A DNA stretch of 64,000 nucleotides from JBEOJY01 sp040275305 (GCA_040275305.1 JBEOJY010000022.1:53865-117864), one strand, 5' to 3'; positions 52,551 through 61,413 are shown, counted from the first letter of the stretch. A program made the numbers and translations. The notes: a model not told the origin generated them from the letters alone.

Positions 52551-55484
52551 ATGAGCGACGATTTAGGCAAAAATGGCAGCGAATCCAAGGGCAAGGATTA
52601 CCGCGACACGGTTTTTCTGCCCAAGACCGATTTCCCTATGCGCGGGAGCTTGCCGCAAAAGGAGCCGGAATTGCTGGCGCGGTGGAAGGCGATGGATTTG
52701 CATGGGCAAATTCGCAAGCGCTCGAAGGGGCGCAAGCCGTTTATCCTGCATGATGGGCCGCCCTATGCCAACGGCAACATCCATATCGGACATGCGCTGA
52801 ATAAAATCCTCAAAGACGTGATCGTGCGCAGCCAGCAGATGTTGGGACGCGACGCGCCCTATGTTCCGGGGTGGGACTGTCATGGCCTTCCCATCGAATG
52901 GAAGATCGAGGAGCAATACCGCGCCCAAGGGCTGGACAAGGACAAGGTTCCGGTTTTGCAGTTCCGCGCCGAATGCCGCGCGTTCGCCGAAAAGTGGAAG
53001 AACATCCAGTCGGAAGAGTTCCAGAGGCTGGGCGTGCTTGGCGACTGGGCTCATCCTTACACGACGATGACGAAGAAGGCGGAAGCCCGTATCTTGCGCG
53101 AGATTCACAAGTTCGCGCTTAACGGTCTGCTTTACAAGGGCGTGAAGCCGGTCATGTGGTCGGTGGTTGAGAAGACCGCTTTGGCCGAGGCCGAGATCGA
53201 GTATCAGGATCACACCTCCACGACTTTGTGGGTTAAATTCCCAATAAAAACTTTGCCTGCCTCACTGCTGAACAAGATGCCTAACCAAAAAGACCGTTAC
53301 TCTGGTGCTTCTGTTGTAATTTGGACCACAACACCTTGGACCATTCCAGCAAACAGGGCCATCGCATTTGGCCAAGATATTACCTACAAACTAGTCGAGA
53401 TTAATGGCGAGAAATTAATTGTCGCAGAAGATCGTTATGTAGATCTATTCATGATGTTGAATCAAGCGCATGAGCAACATCATGTGCTTCGCGATAAAAT
53501 GAAGGGGGCAGAGTTAGTAGGGACAGTGTGTATACATCCCTTTCATGGCCGCGCGGGGTCTGAAGGGTATTTCGATTACGATGTGCCGCTATATCATGGC
53601 GAGTTCGTCACGACCGACGCCGGCACGGGCTTTGTGCATATCGCGCCGGGGCATGGCGAAGATGATTTCAGGCTGGGCCAGCATTACAAGATCAAGTTCG
53701 ATCAGACGGTGGGAGACGACGGGCGCTATCTGCCCAACGTCAAGGGTTTCGAGGGGCTTTACGTCTACAAGCCTGACGGCAAGGTCGGCGAAGCCAATGG
53801 CGCTGTCATCAAGGCTTTGGCGGAGTCCGGCGCGTTGCTGGCCAAGCGCAACATTAAGCACAGCTATCCGCATTCGTGGCGGTCGAAAGCTCCGTTGATC
53901 TTTCGCACGACTCCGCAATGGTTCATCGCGATGGATCGGCCCGCCGAAGGGCAGACGAAGACGTTGCGCGAGCTGGCGATGGAGGCGATCGGCCAGACGC
54001 GCTGGGTTCCCGGCATTGGCGAGAACCGCATTCGCGGCATGATCGAGAGTCGTCCCGATTGGTGCATCAGCCGTCAACGCGCGTGGGGCGTGCCTATCGC
54101 TTTGTTCATCAACAAGAAGACCGGGGAGACATTGAAAGACCAAGCGGTTCTGGAGCGGATCGCGGCGGCGTTCGAGGCGGAAGGCTCGGACGCTTGGTAC
54201 AGCCACAAGGCAGAGGATTTTCTGGGGCCTGATTACAAGGCCGACGATTACGCGCAGGTGTTCGATATCGTCGATGTGTGGTTCGAATCGGGCGCGACGC
54301 ATACGTTCGTGTTGGGGGGCGAGGGGTCTTCGGAATGGCCGGATTTGCGCTGGCCTGCGGCGTTGTATCTTGAAGGCTCGGATCAACATCGCGGGTGGTT
54401 CCATTCTTCGCTGCTGGAATCCTGCGGGACGCGCGGCCGCGCTCCGTTTGAGGAGGTTTTGACTCACGGATTCATTCTTGACGAGCAAGGGCGCAAGATG
54501 TCCAAGTCGCTCGGCAACGTCACGGCTCCGCAACAGGTGATCGAGAAGATGGGCGCGGATATTTTGCGCTTGTGGGTGCTTGCCTCGGACTTCACCGACG
54601 ATTTGCGCATCGGGCCGGAAATTCTGAAGCAGATCGGAGATTTGTACCGGAGATTCCGCAACACCCTGCGTTACCTGCTTGGCGCGGTGGATGGCTTGAG
54701 CGATGCGGAGCGCGTGAAGCTGGATACGCCGCAAGCGGTCGCCGCTTTGCCGGAGTTGGAGCAATGGGCGCTGCATCGGCTGCACGAGATGGACGCCATC
54801 ATTCGCGCGGATATGGCGGCGTATGACTACAACCACCTGCTCACCGCGCTGCATGATTTCTGCAACGCGGATTTGTCGGCGTTCTACCTCGATATCCGCA
54901 AGGACAGTCTTTATTGCGACAAGCCCGACGCGCCACAGCGCCGCGCCGCGCGGACGGCGATGGAGGCGATCCTCAACCATCTGACGCTATGGCTTGCGCC
55001 GATTTTGAGCTTCACGGCGGAAGAGGCGTGGCTGGCGCAGCGCGGCAATCCGGCGACGGGCAGCGCCCATCTTGAGACGATGCCGGAGGTTCCGTCTTGC
55101 TGGCGTAACGAGGCGCTCGGCCAGAAATGGTCGCGCGTCCGTTCTCTGCGGCGCGTCGCGACGGGAGCGATGGAAGTCGCCCGCAACGAGAAGAAGATCG
55201 GGTCGAGTTTGCAGGCGCATCCGCAGTTGTTCCTGAAGCAAGACGACAAGTCCCTGATCGAGTCGCTTGATTTCGCTCAGATTGCCATTAGTTCCGCCGT
55301 CACACTGACCGTCGGCTCTGCCCCTCCGGGCGCGTTCATTTTGGCGGACGTTCCGGAGACGGGGGCGGTCGTTGCGTTGGCGCAAGGGACCAAGTGCGAG
55401 CGCTGCTGGCAGATTCTGCCGGAGGTTGGGGCGAACAATGATCATCCAGGACTGTGCCGCCGTTGTTGCGAGGCGGTGAGTTGA
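52551..55484 (+). CDS. ileS: Isoleucyl-tRNA synthetase
   Basis: This class Ia synthetase charges tRNA-Ile. The 977 residues from the ATG at 52551 show HIGH at 78-81 (NGNIHIGHAL), KMSKS at 649-653, and a C-terminal zinc finger with C949, C952, C969 and C972. The editing domain has VVIWTTTPWTIPANRAIAFG and DAGTGFVHIAPGHGEDDF. Bases about 53231-53545 look clearly AT-richer than the rest, with codons such as AAA, TTA, CTA and ATA that the flanks avoid. The reading frame and motifs remain intact. This suggests a recombined segment. lspA follows after an inserted CZB gene and repeats. Confidence 0.97.
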   Translation: MSDDLGKNGSESKGKDYRDTVFLPKTDFPMRGSLPQKEPELLARWKAMDLHGQIRKRSKGRKPFILHDGPPYANGNIHIGHALNKILKDVIVRSQQMLGRDAPYVPGWDCHGLPIEWKIEEQYRAQGLDKDKVPVLQFRAECRAFAEKWKNIQSEEFQRLGVLGDWAHPYTTMTKKAEARILREIHKFALNGLLYKGVKPVMWSVVEKTALAEAEIEYQDHTSTTLWVKFPIKTLPASLLNKMPNQKDRYSGASVVIWTTTPWTIPANRAIAFGQDITYKLVEINGEKLIVAEDRYVDLFMMLNQAHEQHHVLRDKMKGAELVGTVCIHPFHGRAGSEGYFDYDVPLYHGEFVTTDAGTGFVHIAPGHGEDDFRLGQHYKIKFDQTVGDDGRYLPNVKGFEGLYVYKPDGKVGEANGAVIKALAESGALLAKRNIKHSYPHSWRSKAPLIFRTTPQWFIAMDRPAEGQTKTLRELAMEAIGQTRWVPGIGENRIRGMIESRPDWCISRQRAWGVPIALFINKKTGETLKDQAVLERIAAAFEAEGSDAWYSHKAEDFLGPDYKADDYAQVFDIVDVWFESGATHTFVLGGEGSSEWPDLRWPAALYLEGSDQHRGWFHSSLLESCGTRGRAPFEEVLTHGFILDEQGRKMSKSLGNVTAPQQVIEKMGADILRLWVLASDFTDDLRIGPEILKQIGDLYRRFRNTLRYLLGAVDGLSDAERVKLDTPQAVAALPELEQWALHRLHEMDAIIRADMAAYDYNHLLTALHDFCNADLSAFYLDIRKDSLYCDKPDAPQRRAARTAMEAILNHLTLWLAPILSFTAEEAWLAQRGNPATGSAHLETMPEVPSCWRNEALGQKWSRVRSLRRVATGAMEVARNEKKIGSSLQAHPQLFLKQDDKSLIESLDFAQIAISSAVTLTVGSAPPGAFILADVPETGAVVALAQGTKCERCWQILPEVGANNDHPGLCRRCCEAVS

Positions 55485-55545
55485 TGGAGATGGAAGGTGT
55501 GGCGTTTGGCGTTACCGTCTCCCGGAGATCTTCGAGGCATCTGGT

Positions 55546-56187
55546 CTATCGGCCTTTCCTTTTGCAGATGTCCGATATCCCCATCAGCATTTCAGTGCAT
55601 GCATTCCTGACCGAATCGAGCAAAATATTCGTCATCGCGGGCGGCAATGCGTATTTGGCGTTGTATGTGCCTATGAGTTTAATAATTTCTATCGTCTCTT
55701 CGGTAGCCGTTCTCTCGATCAACTCTAGCACCTCGGGGGACGTTTCCGCCAGTTTGGACAGGAATTTCTGCGAGGCAGAATGCTGATCGCACGAAGGAAG
55801 TTTAGAGGTCACTACGCATGAGTCGGAAGCATCGTCCGCAACAACTTTCCGCCTGACGGCCATAATGGCTTGTATGACGTTACGCGAAGCAATATTGTAG
55901 GCGCTGTCTGGATGCGTGATGTCGTTTTCCGTCACATGCTCGCCTTTGTTAACATTGTCCACGATTTGGCCGGCATGCCGATGAAACACCGCATGATCGC
56001 AAACGAGGCGCTTGTATTCCGGAATCTGCCCATAACTTCCTGCCGTTTGCACGATCCACTGGCCGAGTTGACAGAGTTTGTCGCTGGAGACGACGGAGGG
56101 CTTGAGGCTGTAGTCTGGGCTCTCGATGTATTTCAAAAGCTTCGTCTTCCATTCAAGATGCGCATTGATGGCTTGATCGAAGTTCAT
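55546..56187 (-). CDS. CZB (chemoreceptor zinc-binding) domain protein
   Basis: The product is 213 residues from the ATG at 56187 with a GGTGG site upstream. The CZB fold uses three histidines and one cysteine for zinc: H10 in HLEWK, C39 in CQLGQW, and H65 and H69 in HAVFH. The protein is soluble, without a receptor or GGDEF domain. The second half (KFLSKLAETSPEVLELIERT then ATEETIEIIKLI) is helical and unnamed. CZB domains sense zinc and hypochlorite in chemotaxis and c-di-GMP proteins. It lies opposed between ileS and lspA, which are usually adjacent in alphaproteobacteria. Confidence 0.8.
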   Translation of the reverse strand: MNFDQAINAHLEWKTKLLKYIESPDYSLKPSVVSSDKLCQLGQWIVQTAGSYGQIPEYKRLVCDHAVFHRHAGQIVDNVNKGEHVTENDITHPDSAYNIASRNVIQAIMAVRRKVVADDASDSCVVTSKLPSCDQHSASQKFLSKLAETSPEVLELIERTATEETIEIIKLIGTYNAKYALPPAMTNILLDSVRNACTEMLMGISDICKRKGR

Positions 56188-56463
56188 GTATCCACCCAAT
56201 CGCTAGACGCAATCTGGAATTGCGCGTCGCGCGTTTCATGCTGGCGCTAGTTGCACCCAGTAGTCATTGGGTAATATAAGCTCCGTAGAAATTCAAGCGA
56301 ATAGTATGCCCTTATATGATTCTTCAGAAGACTTGAGTACACGCCAACCACATCCAATTGTATGCTGCCTGTGATTATTTTGTATGGCGTTCCTGATATC
56401 TGTTTTAAGACGTGACTTCATGGCTGCCAGTGGATGACGAAGACAATCTATGCGGAAAGGGGG

Positions 56464-56578
56464 GCATTGCGAGGAGATTCCCGCTAAAGGCGGGAGACGA
56501 CGCGGCAATCTAGAGCCACGGAGGACAGCCCTTGCGGCTCTGATTGCTTCGCCCCCAAGAGGGGGCTCGCAAGGACGG
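56464..56578. repeat. Family B palindromic repeat
   Basis: GCATTGCGAGGAGATTCCCG and CGACGCGGCAATCTAGAG on one side face CTCTGATTGCTTCGCCCCCA and GGGGGCTCGCAAGGACGG on the other. It is a diverged unit. The 734-base gap 56188-56921 otherwise holds a truncated family A unit and AT-rich sequence. Confidence 0.8.
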
Positions 56579-56686
56579 CGCTTTTCGCAATGTTTGTCTT
56601 CATAAGTCGGCGAAGAGCTTGGCAGTTACGTTATTTGCGCCTTCCTGATGGGTTTCTCAGCAGACTGTTAGCGAAGCCTGGATGGC

Positions 56687-56788
56687 ATACTCCGTTTCCT
56701 TGAAAACTCGAAAAATGGACCGTCATTCCGCAAAATTTTCGTATCTGCTTGCCGCGCAAGCCGAAAAGAAAATTTTGCGGAATGACGC
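56687..56788. repeat. Family A left part, right end missing
   Basis: ATACTCCGTTTCCTTGAAAA with CTCGAAAAA at the left end leads into an inverted inner pair (CATTCCGCAAAATTTTC and GAAAATTTTGCGGAATG) as in A3. The outer right arm is lost. It lies 130 bases before the lspA start. Confidence 0.75.
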
Positions 56789-56921
56789 CGACCTGTGCCA
56801 AAATTATTTGAAACGACTATACTGTTTTTCCAACTTTTCATACGCGAGGGCTATATCTCTTCACGCTCGAATCTTATAATAAGATTTGGGGTTGCTTCGC
56901 TTGTTCCGGGAACGCTTTCGC

Positions 56922-57401
56922 ATGGCCAGTCGTCGTTATACCGTCATCGCCTCCTATCTGATCGCTTTTATCCTGTTGTGCGACCAGCTCAGCAAATGGT
57001 GGGTTTTGTACGGCGTGCGCGTGCGGCCTGATGATCCGCTTGTCGTCACGCCGTATCTGAATTTTGTGCTGGTGCTCAACCGGGGCGTGACGTTCGGGAT
57101 GCTCAACCGGATGAACCATGAGCTGACGCCCTGGATTCTTGTGGCCTGCGCCGTCGTCATCGTCTTCCTTCTTGGGCGCTGGCTGTGGAAGACGCAATCG
57201 CGGCTGGTGTCGCTGGGGCTTGGGGCGGTGATCGGCGGGGCGCTCGGTAACATCGCGGACCGAATTCGGTTCGGGGCGGTGATCGACTTCATTGATTTTC
57301 ATGCTTTAGGCTATCACTGGTATGCTTTCAATGTCGCAGACGCTGCCATCGTCACCGGGGTCGGTCTTCTTGTCATTGACAGCCTCGTCAGGGCGAAGTG
57401 A
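56922..57401 (+). CDS. lspA: Lipoprotein signal peptidase (signal peptidase II)
   Basis: LspA cleaves prolipoprotein signal peptides in the inner membrane after lipidation. From the ATG at 56922 the protein is 159 residues with four membrane helices. The conserved DQLSKWW is at 21-27, LNRGVTFGML at 52-61, and the two catalytic aspartates are D122 in GAVIDFIDF and D140 in FNVADAAI. GALGNIADRIRFG between them is characteristic. A TTG at 56886 is a weaker start. Several lipoproteins in this window (MlaA, the OprM-like channel, DUF3035) are its expected substrates. Confidence 0.95.
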   Translation: MASRRYTVIASYLIAFILLCDQLSKWWVLYGVRVRPDDPLVVTPYLNFVLVLNRGVTFGMLNRMNHELTPWILVACAVVIVFLLGRWLWKTQSRLVSLGLGAVIGGALGNIADRIRFGAVIDFIDFHALGYHWYAFNVADAAIVTGVGLLVIDSLVRAK

Positions 57402-57465
57402 ATCAGAGGGTAGAGCAGAAGCTTTTCATCTTTTCGCCTTAATCTTTGTTTATTCGGTGGTCCTT

Positions 57466-58026
57466 ATGACGATCTCGCGTTCGACCTTCGCTTTTGTTAC
57501 CTTCCTTGGCGTTGCCTCGGTCGCGCTTTCGGGCTGCAACAGCGCGAGGGAAAGTCTTGGGCTGGGGCGCACGCCGCCCGATGAATTCGCGGTCGTCGAC
57601 CAACCACCCCTTTCGATTCCGCCCGATTTCGGCTTGCGTCCGCCGATGCCCGGCATGCCGAGGCCGCAGGCGGTCGATTCCTCCGAACGCGCCAAGGAGC
57701 TTTTGTTCGGGTCGGCCTCGCATGATACGGCCGATATGTCCGCAGCCTCGGACGGCGAAAAGGCTTTGCTCGCGCAGACCGGGGGCGACAAGGCTCCGGC
57801 AGATATTCGCGATACCATCAACCGTGAGTCCGCCGAGCGCGTGAGCGCTTCGCCACACCTCGTCGACCGCCTGTTGTGGTGGAAGAAGGACGAGGCATCC
57901 GGGAGCGTCGTCGATGCCGAGGCCGAAGCGGCGCGGCTTAAAACCGCCAAGGAAAAGGGGGAAGCCGCCAACAGCGGCGCTACGCCCGTGATTGAGCGCA
58001 ACAAGAGCGGTTGGCTTGGGATGTGA
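57466..58026 (+). CDS. DUF3035 (BamF-like) lipoprotein
   Basis: The product is 186 residues from the ATG at 57466. The signal STFAFVTFLGVASVALSGC ends in a lipobox with the modified cysteine. The family motif GLGRTPPDEFAVVDQPPLSI and PPDFGLRPP is clear. As I recall, the DUF3035 family has been linked to the alphaproteobacterial outer-membrane assembly complex (BamF-like); treat this as probable rather than shown. The rest is disordered and charged, with ASPHLVDRLLWWKKDE near the end. It lies between lspA and two M16 peptidases, a standard alphaproteobacterial order. The M16 start overlaps its stop (TGATG). Confidence 0.85.
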   Translation: MTISRSTFAFVTFLGVASVALSGCNSARESLGLGRTPPDEFAVVDQPPLSIPPDFGLRPPMPGMPRPQAVDSSERAKELLFGSASHDTADMSAASDGEKALLAQTGGDKAPADIRDTINRESAERVSASPHLVDRLLWWKKDEASGSVVDAEAEAARLKTAKEKGEAANSGATPVIERNKSGWLGM

Positions 58027-59708
58027 TGGATAAGACCAAAGACAGCAAAGATGGAAGTTTATTCTTGTTTCCCCTCAATAGTTGGAAACTCTTTGGCCGC
58101 TTGCGTTGCGCTTTCTTCAGCATTGTTCCTATACCTATCGCTGCTGAAGAGTTTGCGCAGAGATTGCGACAGGCGCGGCGTAAAGCCCCTCGCCCTCCTC
58201 AGGAAGGAGAGGAGTTTGGGGTGAGAGTGGGGTCTGGATTCAAGCGACTGGCCCTCCCCCTCACCCCAGCCCTCTCCCCCTCGCGGGGGCGAGGGAGTCG
58301 CAGCGGGCTTTCGTCACGGTTTTACCTGCGGCTTGTTCTGCCTGCGTTGTTCACGGCGGCATTGCCTGGCGCGGCGCAGGCGGCGGTTTTTAATCCCACC
58401 AGCTTTACGCTTGCGAACGGGCTTCAGGTGATCGTGGTTCCCAACCATCTCGCGCCTGTGGTCAATCAGATGGTTTGGTACAAGGTCGGCGCTGCGGACG
58501 AGGTTCCCGGTAAAACCGGGCTTGCGCATTATCTTGAGCATTTGATGTTTCGCGGCACTCGGAACGTCGCCCCCGGCGATTTCAGCAAGCTGATCGCCGC
58601 GCAGGGCGGCAACGACAACGCTTTCACATCGTGGGACTACACAGCTTATTTTGAAACGGTCGCCGCTGATCGGTTGCCGATGATTATGGGGTTAGAGGCC
58701 GACAGGATGCGCCATCTGCGCGTTACGCCTGAGACGGCGACGCCGGAGCTGCAAGTCGTCTTAAGCGAGCGCCAGCAACGCACCGATAACGATCCACACG
58801 GACGGTTTAACGAAGAAGTCCGACGTGCGTTGCTGCCGCGTCACCCGTATGGAGTGCCCGTGATCGGCTGGCGCAAGGACATTGAGAAGCTGAGCGTGGC
58901 GGACGCCGAAAAATTCTATCGCCGCCACTATGCGCCTAACAACGCCGTGGTTGTCATTTCCGGCGATGTCAAGCCAGAGACGGTCATGCGGCTTGCGGCC
59001 TCTATCTACGGCCCAATTCCCAAGAGCGACGTTCCTCCACGCCGCAGTCTGCCGTCTGCGCCTATGCCGACCAAGGAAAGACTTCGGCGCGTCGATCCAG
59101 GCATCGATCTTGCGCAAATTCAGATCAACGCCGTGGTTCCTTCCCGCACGACCCAGAAGGGGCGCGAGGCTTACGCCTTCGAAGTGTTATCCGAGGTTCT
59201 GGATAGTGGCGAGGTCGGCCTGCTCTATCGCCACCTTGTTCAGGACAAGGCTATCGCCAGCGGTATTGGCGCCAGTTACGATCCCGATTCGCGTGGCGAT
59301 GCGCTGTTTTCCATCGCCGCGAGTCCAGCGCCTAAAACCCGTCCGAAGGTTCTTGAAACTGCGCTTCAAGAGGAATTGCGCGCTTTGGCCCAACAAGGCC
59401 TTGAACCTGCTTTGATAGAGGCCGCCAAAGCGCGCCTTATCCGCGCCGCCATCTTCGCGCGGGATAGCCTGATGGCTCCAGGCTATGTCTTTGGTTCCGC
59501 GCTTGCGACGGGGCGAAGCGTCGCCGATGTCGAGGACTGGCCCGCGCGGATCGAGGCGGTTACGGTCGACGAGGTCAACGCGGCGCTTCGCGCGATGGAG
59601 TCTTCTCCGCGCAAGATTACCGCTCTGTTGTTGCCGGATCCTAAAGGCTCCGGTTCGCGGCGATCTTCCGCAGCGCCTGTTTCCCTCCATGACGGGGGGA
59701 GCAGATGA
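58026..59708 (+). CDS. M16 family zinc metallopeptidase, active-type subunit
   Basis: The product is 560 residues from the ATG at 58026, coupled to the DUF3035 stop. The inverted zinc motif is H168-Y-L-E171-H172 in GLAHYLEHLMF, after LANGLQVIVVPNHLAPVVNQ and MVWYKVGAAD. The C-terminal M16 domain has QDKAIASGIGASYDPDSRGD. The real export signal (RFYLRLVLPALFTAALPG and AAQA, about 98-119) comes after nearly 100 residues. Much of that stretch (about residues 36-92) is encoded by a family D repeat. Periplasmic M16 pairs degrade peptides or quality-control outer-membrane proteins. The partner gene overlaps by four bases. Confidence 0.92.
   Translation: MDKTKDSKDGSLFLFPLNSWKLFGRLRCAFFSIVPIPIAAEEFAQRLRQARRKAPRPPQEGEEFGVRVGSGFKRLALPLTPALSPSRGRGSRSGLSSRFYLRLVLPALFTAALPGAAQAAVFNPTSFTLANGLQVIVVPNHLAPVVNQMVWYKVGAADEVPGKTGLAHYLEHLMFRGTRNVAPGDFSKLIAAQGGNDNAFTSWDYTAYFETVAADRLPMIMGLEADRMRHLRVTPETATPELQVVLSERQQRTDNDPHGRFNEEVRRALLPRHPYGVPVIGWRKDIEKLSVADAEKFYRRHYAPNNAVVVISGDVKPETVMRLAASIYGPIPKSDVPPRRSLPSAPMPTKERLRRVDPGIDLAQIQINAVVPSRTTQKGREAYAFEVLSEVLDSGEVGLLYRHLVQDKAIASGIGASYDPDSRGDALFSIAASPAPKTRPKVLETALQEELRALAQQGLEPALIEAAKARLIRAAIFARDSLMAPGYVFGSALATGRSVADVEDWPARIEAVTVDEVNAALRAMESSPRKITALLLPDPKGSGSRRSSAAPVSLHDGGSR
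58130..58300. repeat. Family D element within the N-terminal coding region of the first M16 peptidase
   Basis: The outer left end TATACCTATCGCTGCTGAAG is present, with GAGTTTGCGC next. Inner arms CCCCTCGCCCTCCTCAGGAA and CTCTCCCCCTCGCGGGGGCG are inverted. No outer right end is seen, so it is truncated at 58300. It encodes KAPRPPQEGEEFGVRVG and LTPALSPSRGRG. Confidence 0.87.
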
Positions 59709-61261
59709 AGATGAAGGCGTTGCGACTTATGAGTTGGGGATCTTTTCGCCGCAAGGAGAGCCAAGTCCCCTCCCCCCTGTGGGGAGGGATAGGGAGGGGG
59801 GCCCTCGGCAGCCCCGATATGTTGCCTCTACATAACAGGCTTTCCGCAAGGCTTTTCCAACTTTTCGAACTACACACTTGCGGAGCGCCCCCCTCCCTAT
59901 CCCTCCCCACAGGGGGGAGGGGACTGGACCGCGCTTGCTTAGGCGCTTTGCTTTTTCTGCTGGCGATTCCGGCCCCTGCCCATGCGACCGTCATTCAGGA
60001 AGTCACGAGTCGCGGCGGGATCAAGGCATGGCTGGTCGAGGATCACAAATTGCCGCTTGTGTCGATGCGTTTCGCATTCAAGGGCGGGATCGAACAAGAC
60101 CCCGCCGACAAGCAGGGACTTGCCCATCTGACGACGGAGCTTTTGACGCAGGGCGCGGGACCTTATGACGCGCAGACCTTTCAGCAGGCGCTTGCCGATC
60201 GTTCGATATCGCTCGGTTTCGGCGCGGGACGCGACGAGATTAGCGGAAGCCTGAAGGCGCTTTCGGCGGATAAGGATAAGGCGTTCGAGATGCTTGCGCT
60301 CGCTTTGACCAAGCCGCGCTTCGCGCCGCGCGAGATTGAGCAGTTGCGCGCGCAACAGCTTTCCTCCATTCGCGCTCAATTCAGCAGCCCGGACTGGCAA
60401 GCGCGCTTTGTCTTGCTGAAGCACATCTTCGAAGGCCATCCCTATGCCATGCGTAGGCTTGGCTCTCTTGAATCGGTGAGTGGACTCAGGCGCGACGATG
60501 TTGTCCGTTTTGCTTCCGATCATTTCGCGCGCGAGGGGTTGGTCGTCGCAGTAGCTGGAGACATGACGCCACAGGAACTTTCCGTCGCGCTCGATAAGGT
60601 TTTCGGCGCGTTACCGCGCAATGCCCGAAACGCCGCTATCCGCGAAGTCGCGTGGCCGCAGGACACGCCCGTTATTCTGGTTCAGCGTTCGGGTACCCAG
60701 ACTAACCTTATGTTCGCGATGCCGGGGCCAAAGCGCGACGATCCCGACTGGCACGCCGCAGAGATCGCGAATTATATTCTTGGCGGCGGCGGCTTTTCTT
60801 CCCGTCTGATGAAGGATGTGCGCAGCGACAAAGGGTTGACTTACGGCATTCATACGGGGTTGGCCGCGATGGAACATGGCGGCATGATCATGGGCGACGC
60901 AGCGACCGACAACGCGCGGACGGGCGAGGCTTGGGGCGTCATCCGCGCAACTTTGCGCCGTTTTTATGAAGACGGGGTTTCGGCCAAAGAGATCGCGGCG
61001 GCCAAGGATTATCTGACGGGGTCGATGCCGCTGGCTCTTACCTCTACCGACAAGATTTCTGGCGTTCTTGTTGACATTCAACGCGAGAATCTTGGGATTG
61101 ACTATCTGGACCGCCGCAACGACTTGATCCGATCCGTCACGCAGGAAGATGTCGAGCGCGTCATTCGTAAATGGTTCGATCCCGACAAGATTACGTTAAG
61201 CCTCGCCGGAAAGCCTGAGGGGATTATGCCGACAAGGACTGAGCAAATGGTGAGGGAGTAA
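59705..61261 (+). CDS. M16 family peptidase-like protein, probably inactive subunit
   Basis: The product is 518 residues with an ATGA overlap to the first M16 gene. The zinc site is degenerate: LAHLTTELL replaces HxxEH with HLTTE, losing the second histidine. The substrate-binding part is kept (SRLMKDVRSDKGLTYGIHTG). This matches the usual active/inactive pair of the Sphingomonas and yeast processing-peptidase type. The signal core RACLGALLFLLAIPAPAHA is at 76-94, after an n-region (MKMKALRLMSWGSFRRK) and a repeat-encoded stretch from about 20 to 75. FKGGIEQDPADKQGLAHLTT otherwise fits the family. Confidence 0.92.
   Translation: MKMKALRLMSWGSFRRKESQVPSPLWGGIGRGALGSPDMLPLHNRLSARLFQLFELHTCGAPPSLSLPTGGRGLDRACLGALLFLLAIPAPAHATVIQEVTSRGGIKAWLVEDHKLPLVSMRFAFKGGIEQDPADKQGLAHLTTELLTQGAGPYDAQTFQQALADRSISLGFGAGRDEISGSLKALSADKDKAFEMLALALTKPRFAPREIEQLRAQQLSSIRAQFSSPDWQARFVLLKHIFEGHPYAMRRLGSLESVSGLRRDDVVRFASDHFAREGLVVAVAGDMTPQELSVALDKVFGALPRNARNAAIREVAWPQDTPVILVQRSGTQTNLMFAMPGPKRDDPDWHAAEIANYILGGGGFSSRLMKDVRSDKGLTYGIHTGLAAMEHGGMIMGDAATDNARTGEAWGVIRATLRRFYEDGVSAKEIAAAKDYLTGSMPLALTSTDKISGVLVDIQRENLGIDYLDRRNDLIRSVTQEDVERVIRKWFDPDKITLSLAGKPEGIMPTRTEQMVRE
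59765..59924. repeat. Family D palindrome within the signal-peptide region of the second M16 gene
   Basis: Arms 59765-59802 (GTCCCCTCCCCCCTGTGGGG...) and 59886-59924 are inverted copies around an 83-base spacer. They match the folC copy at 27041 apart from a few bases. The arms encode PSPLWGGIGRGA and PPSLSLPTGGRGL. Confidence 0.92.
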
Positions 61262-61413
61262 GTTTCTTTGATGTGAAGATTAGACACGTTGTATCTTGGA
61301 TTTATGTGGTAGCTTGTGTTGGCGCTTCTCACATTATTTTGACGTAACTCCCAAGCGCTTCTCTGGGCAATCAAGATATTCATAGCAAAAAGGCCCGTCA
61401 TTTACCATGTTGT

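Noticed and set aside
53589..54980. A 463-residue open frame opposite ileS
   Set aside because: Antisense of a clear synthetase gene with no family signal.
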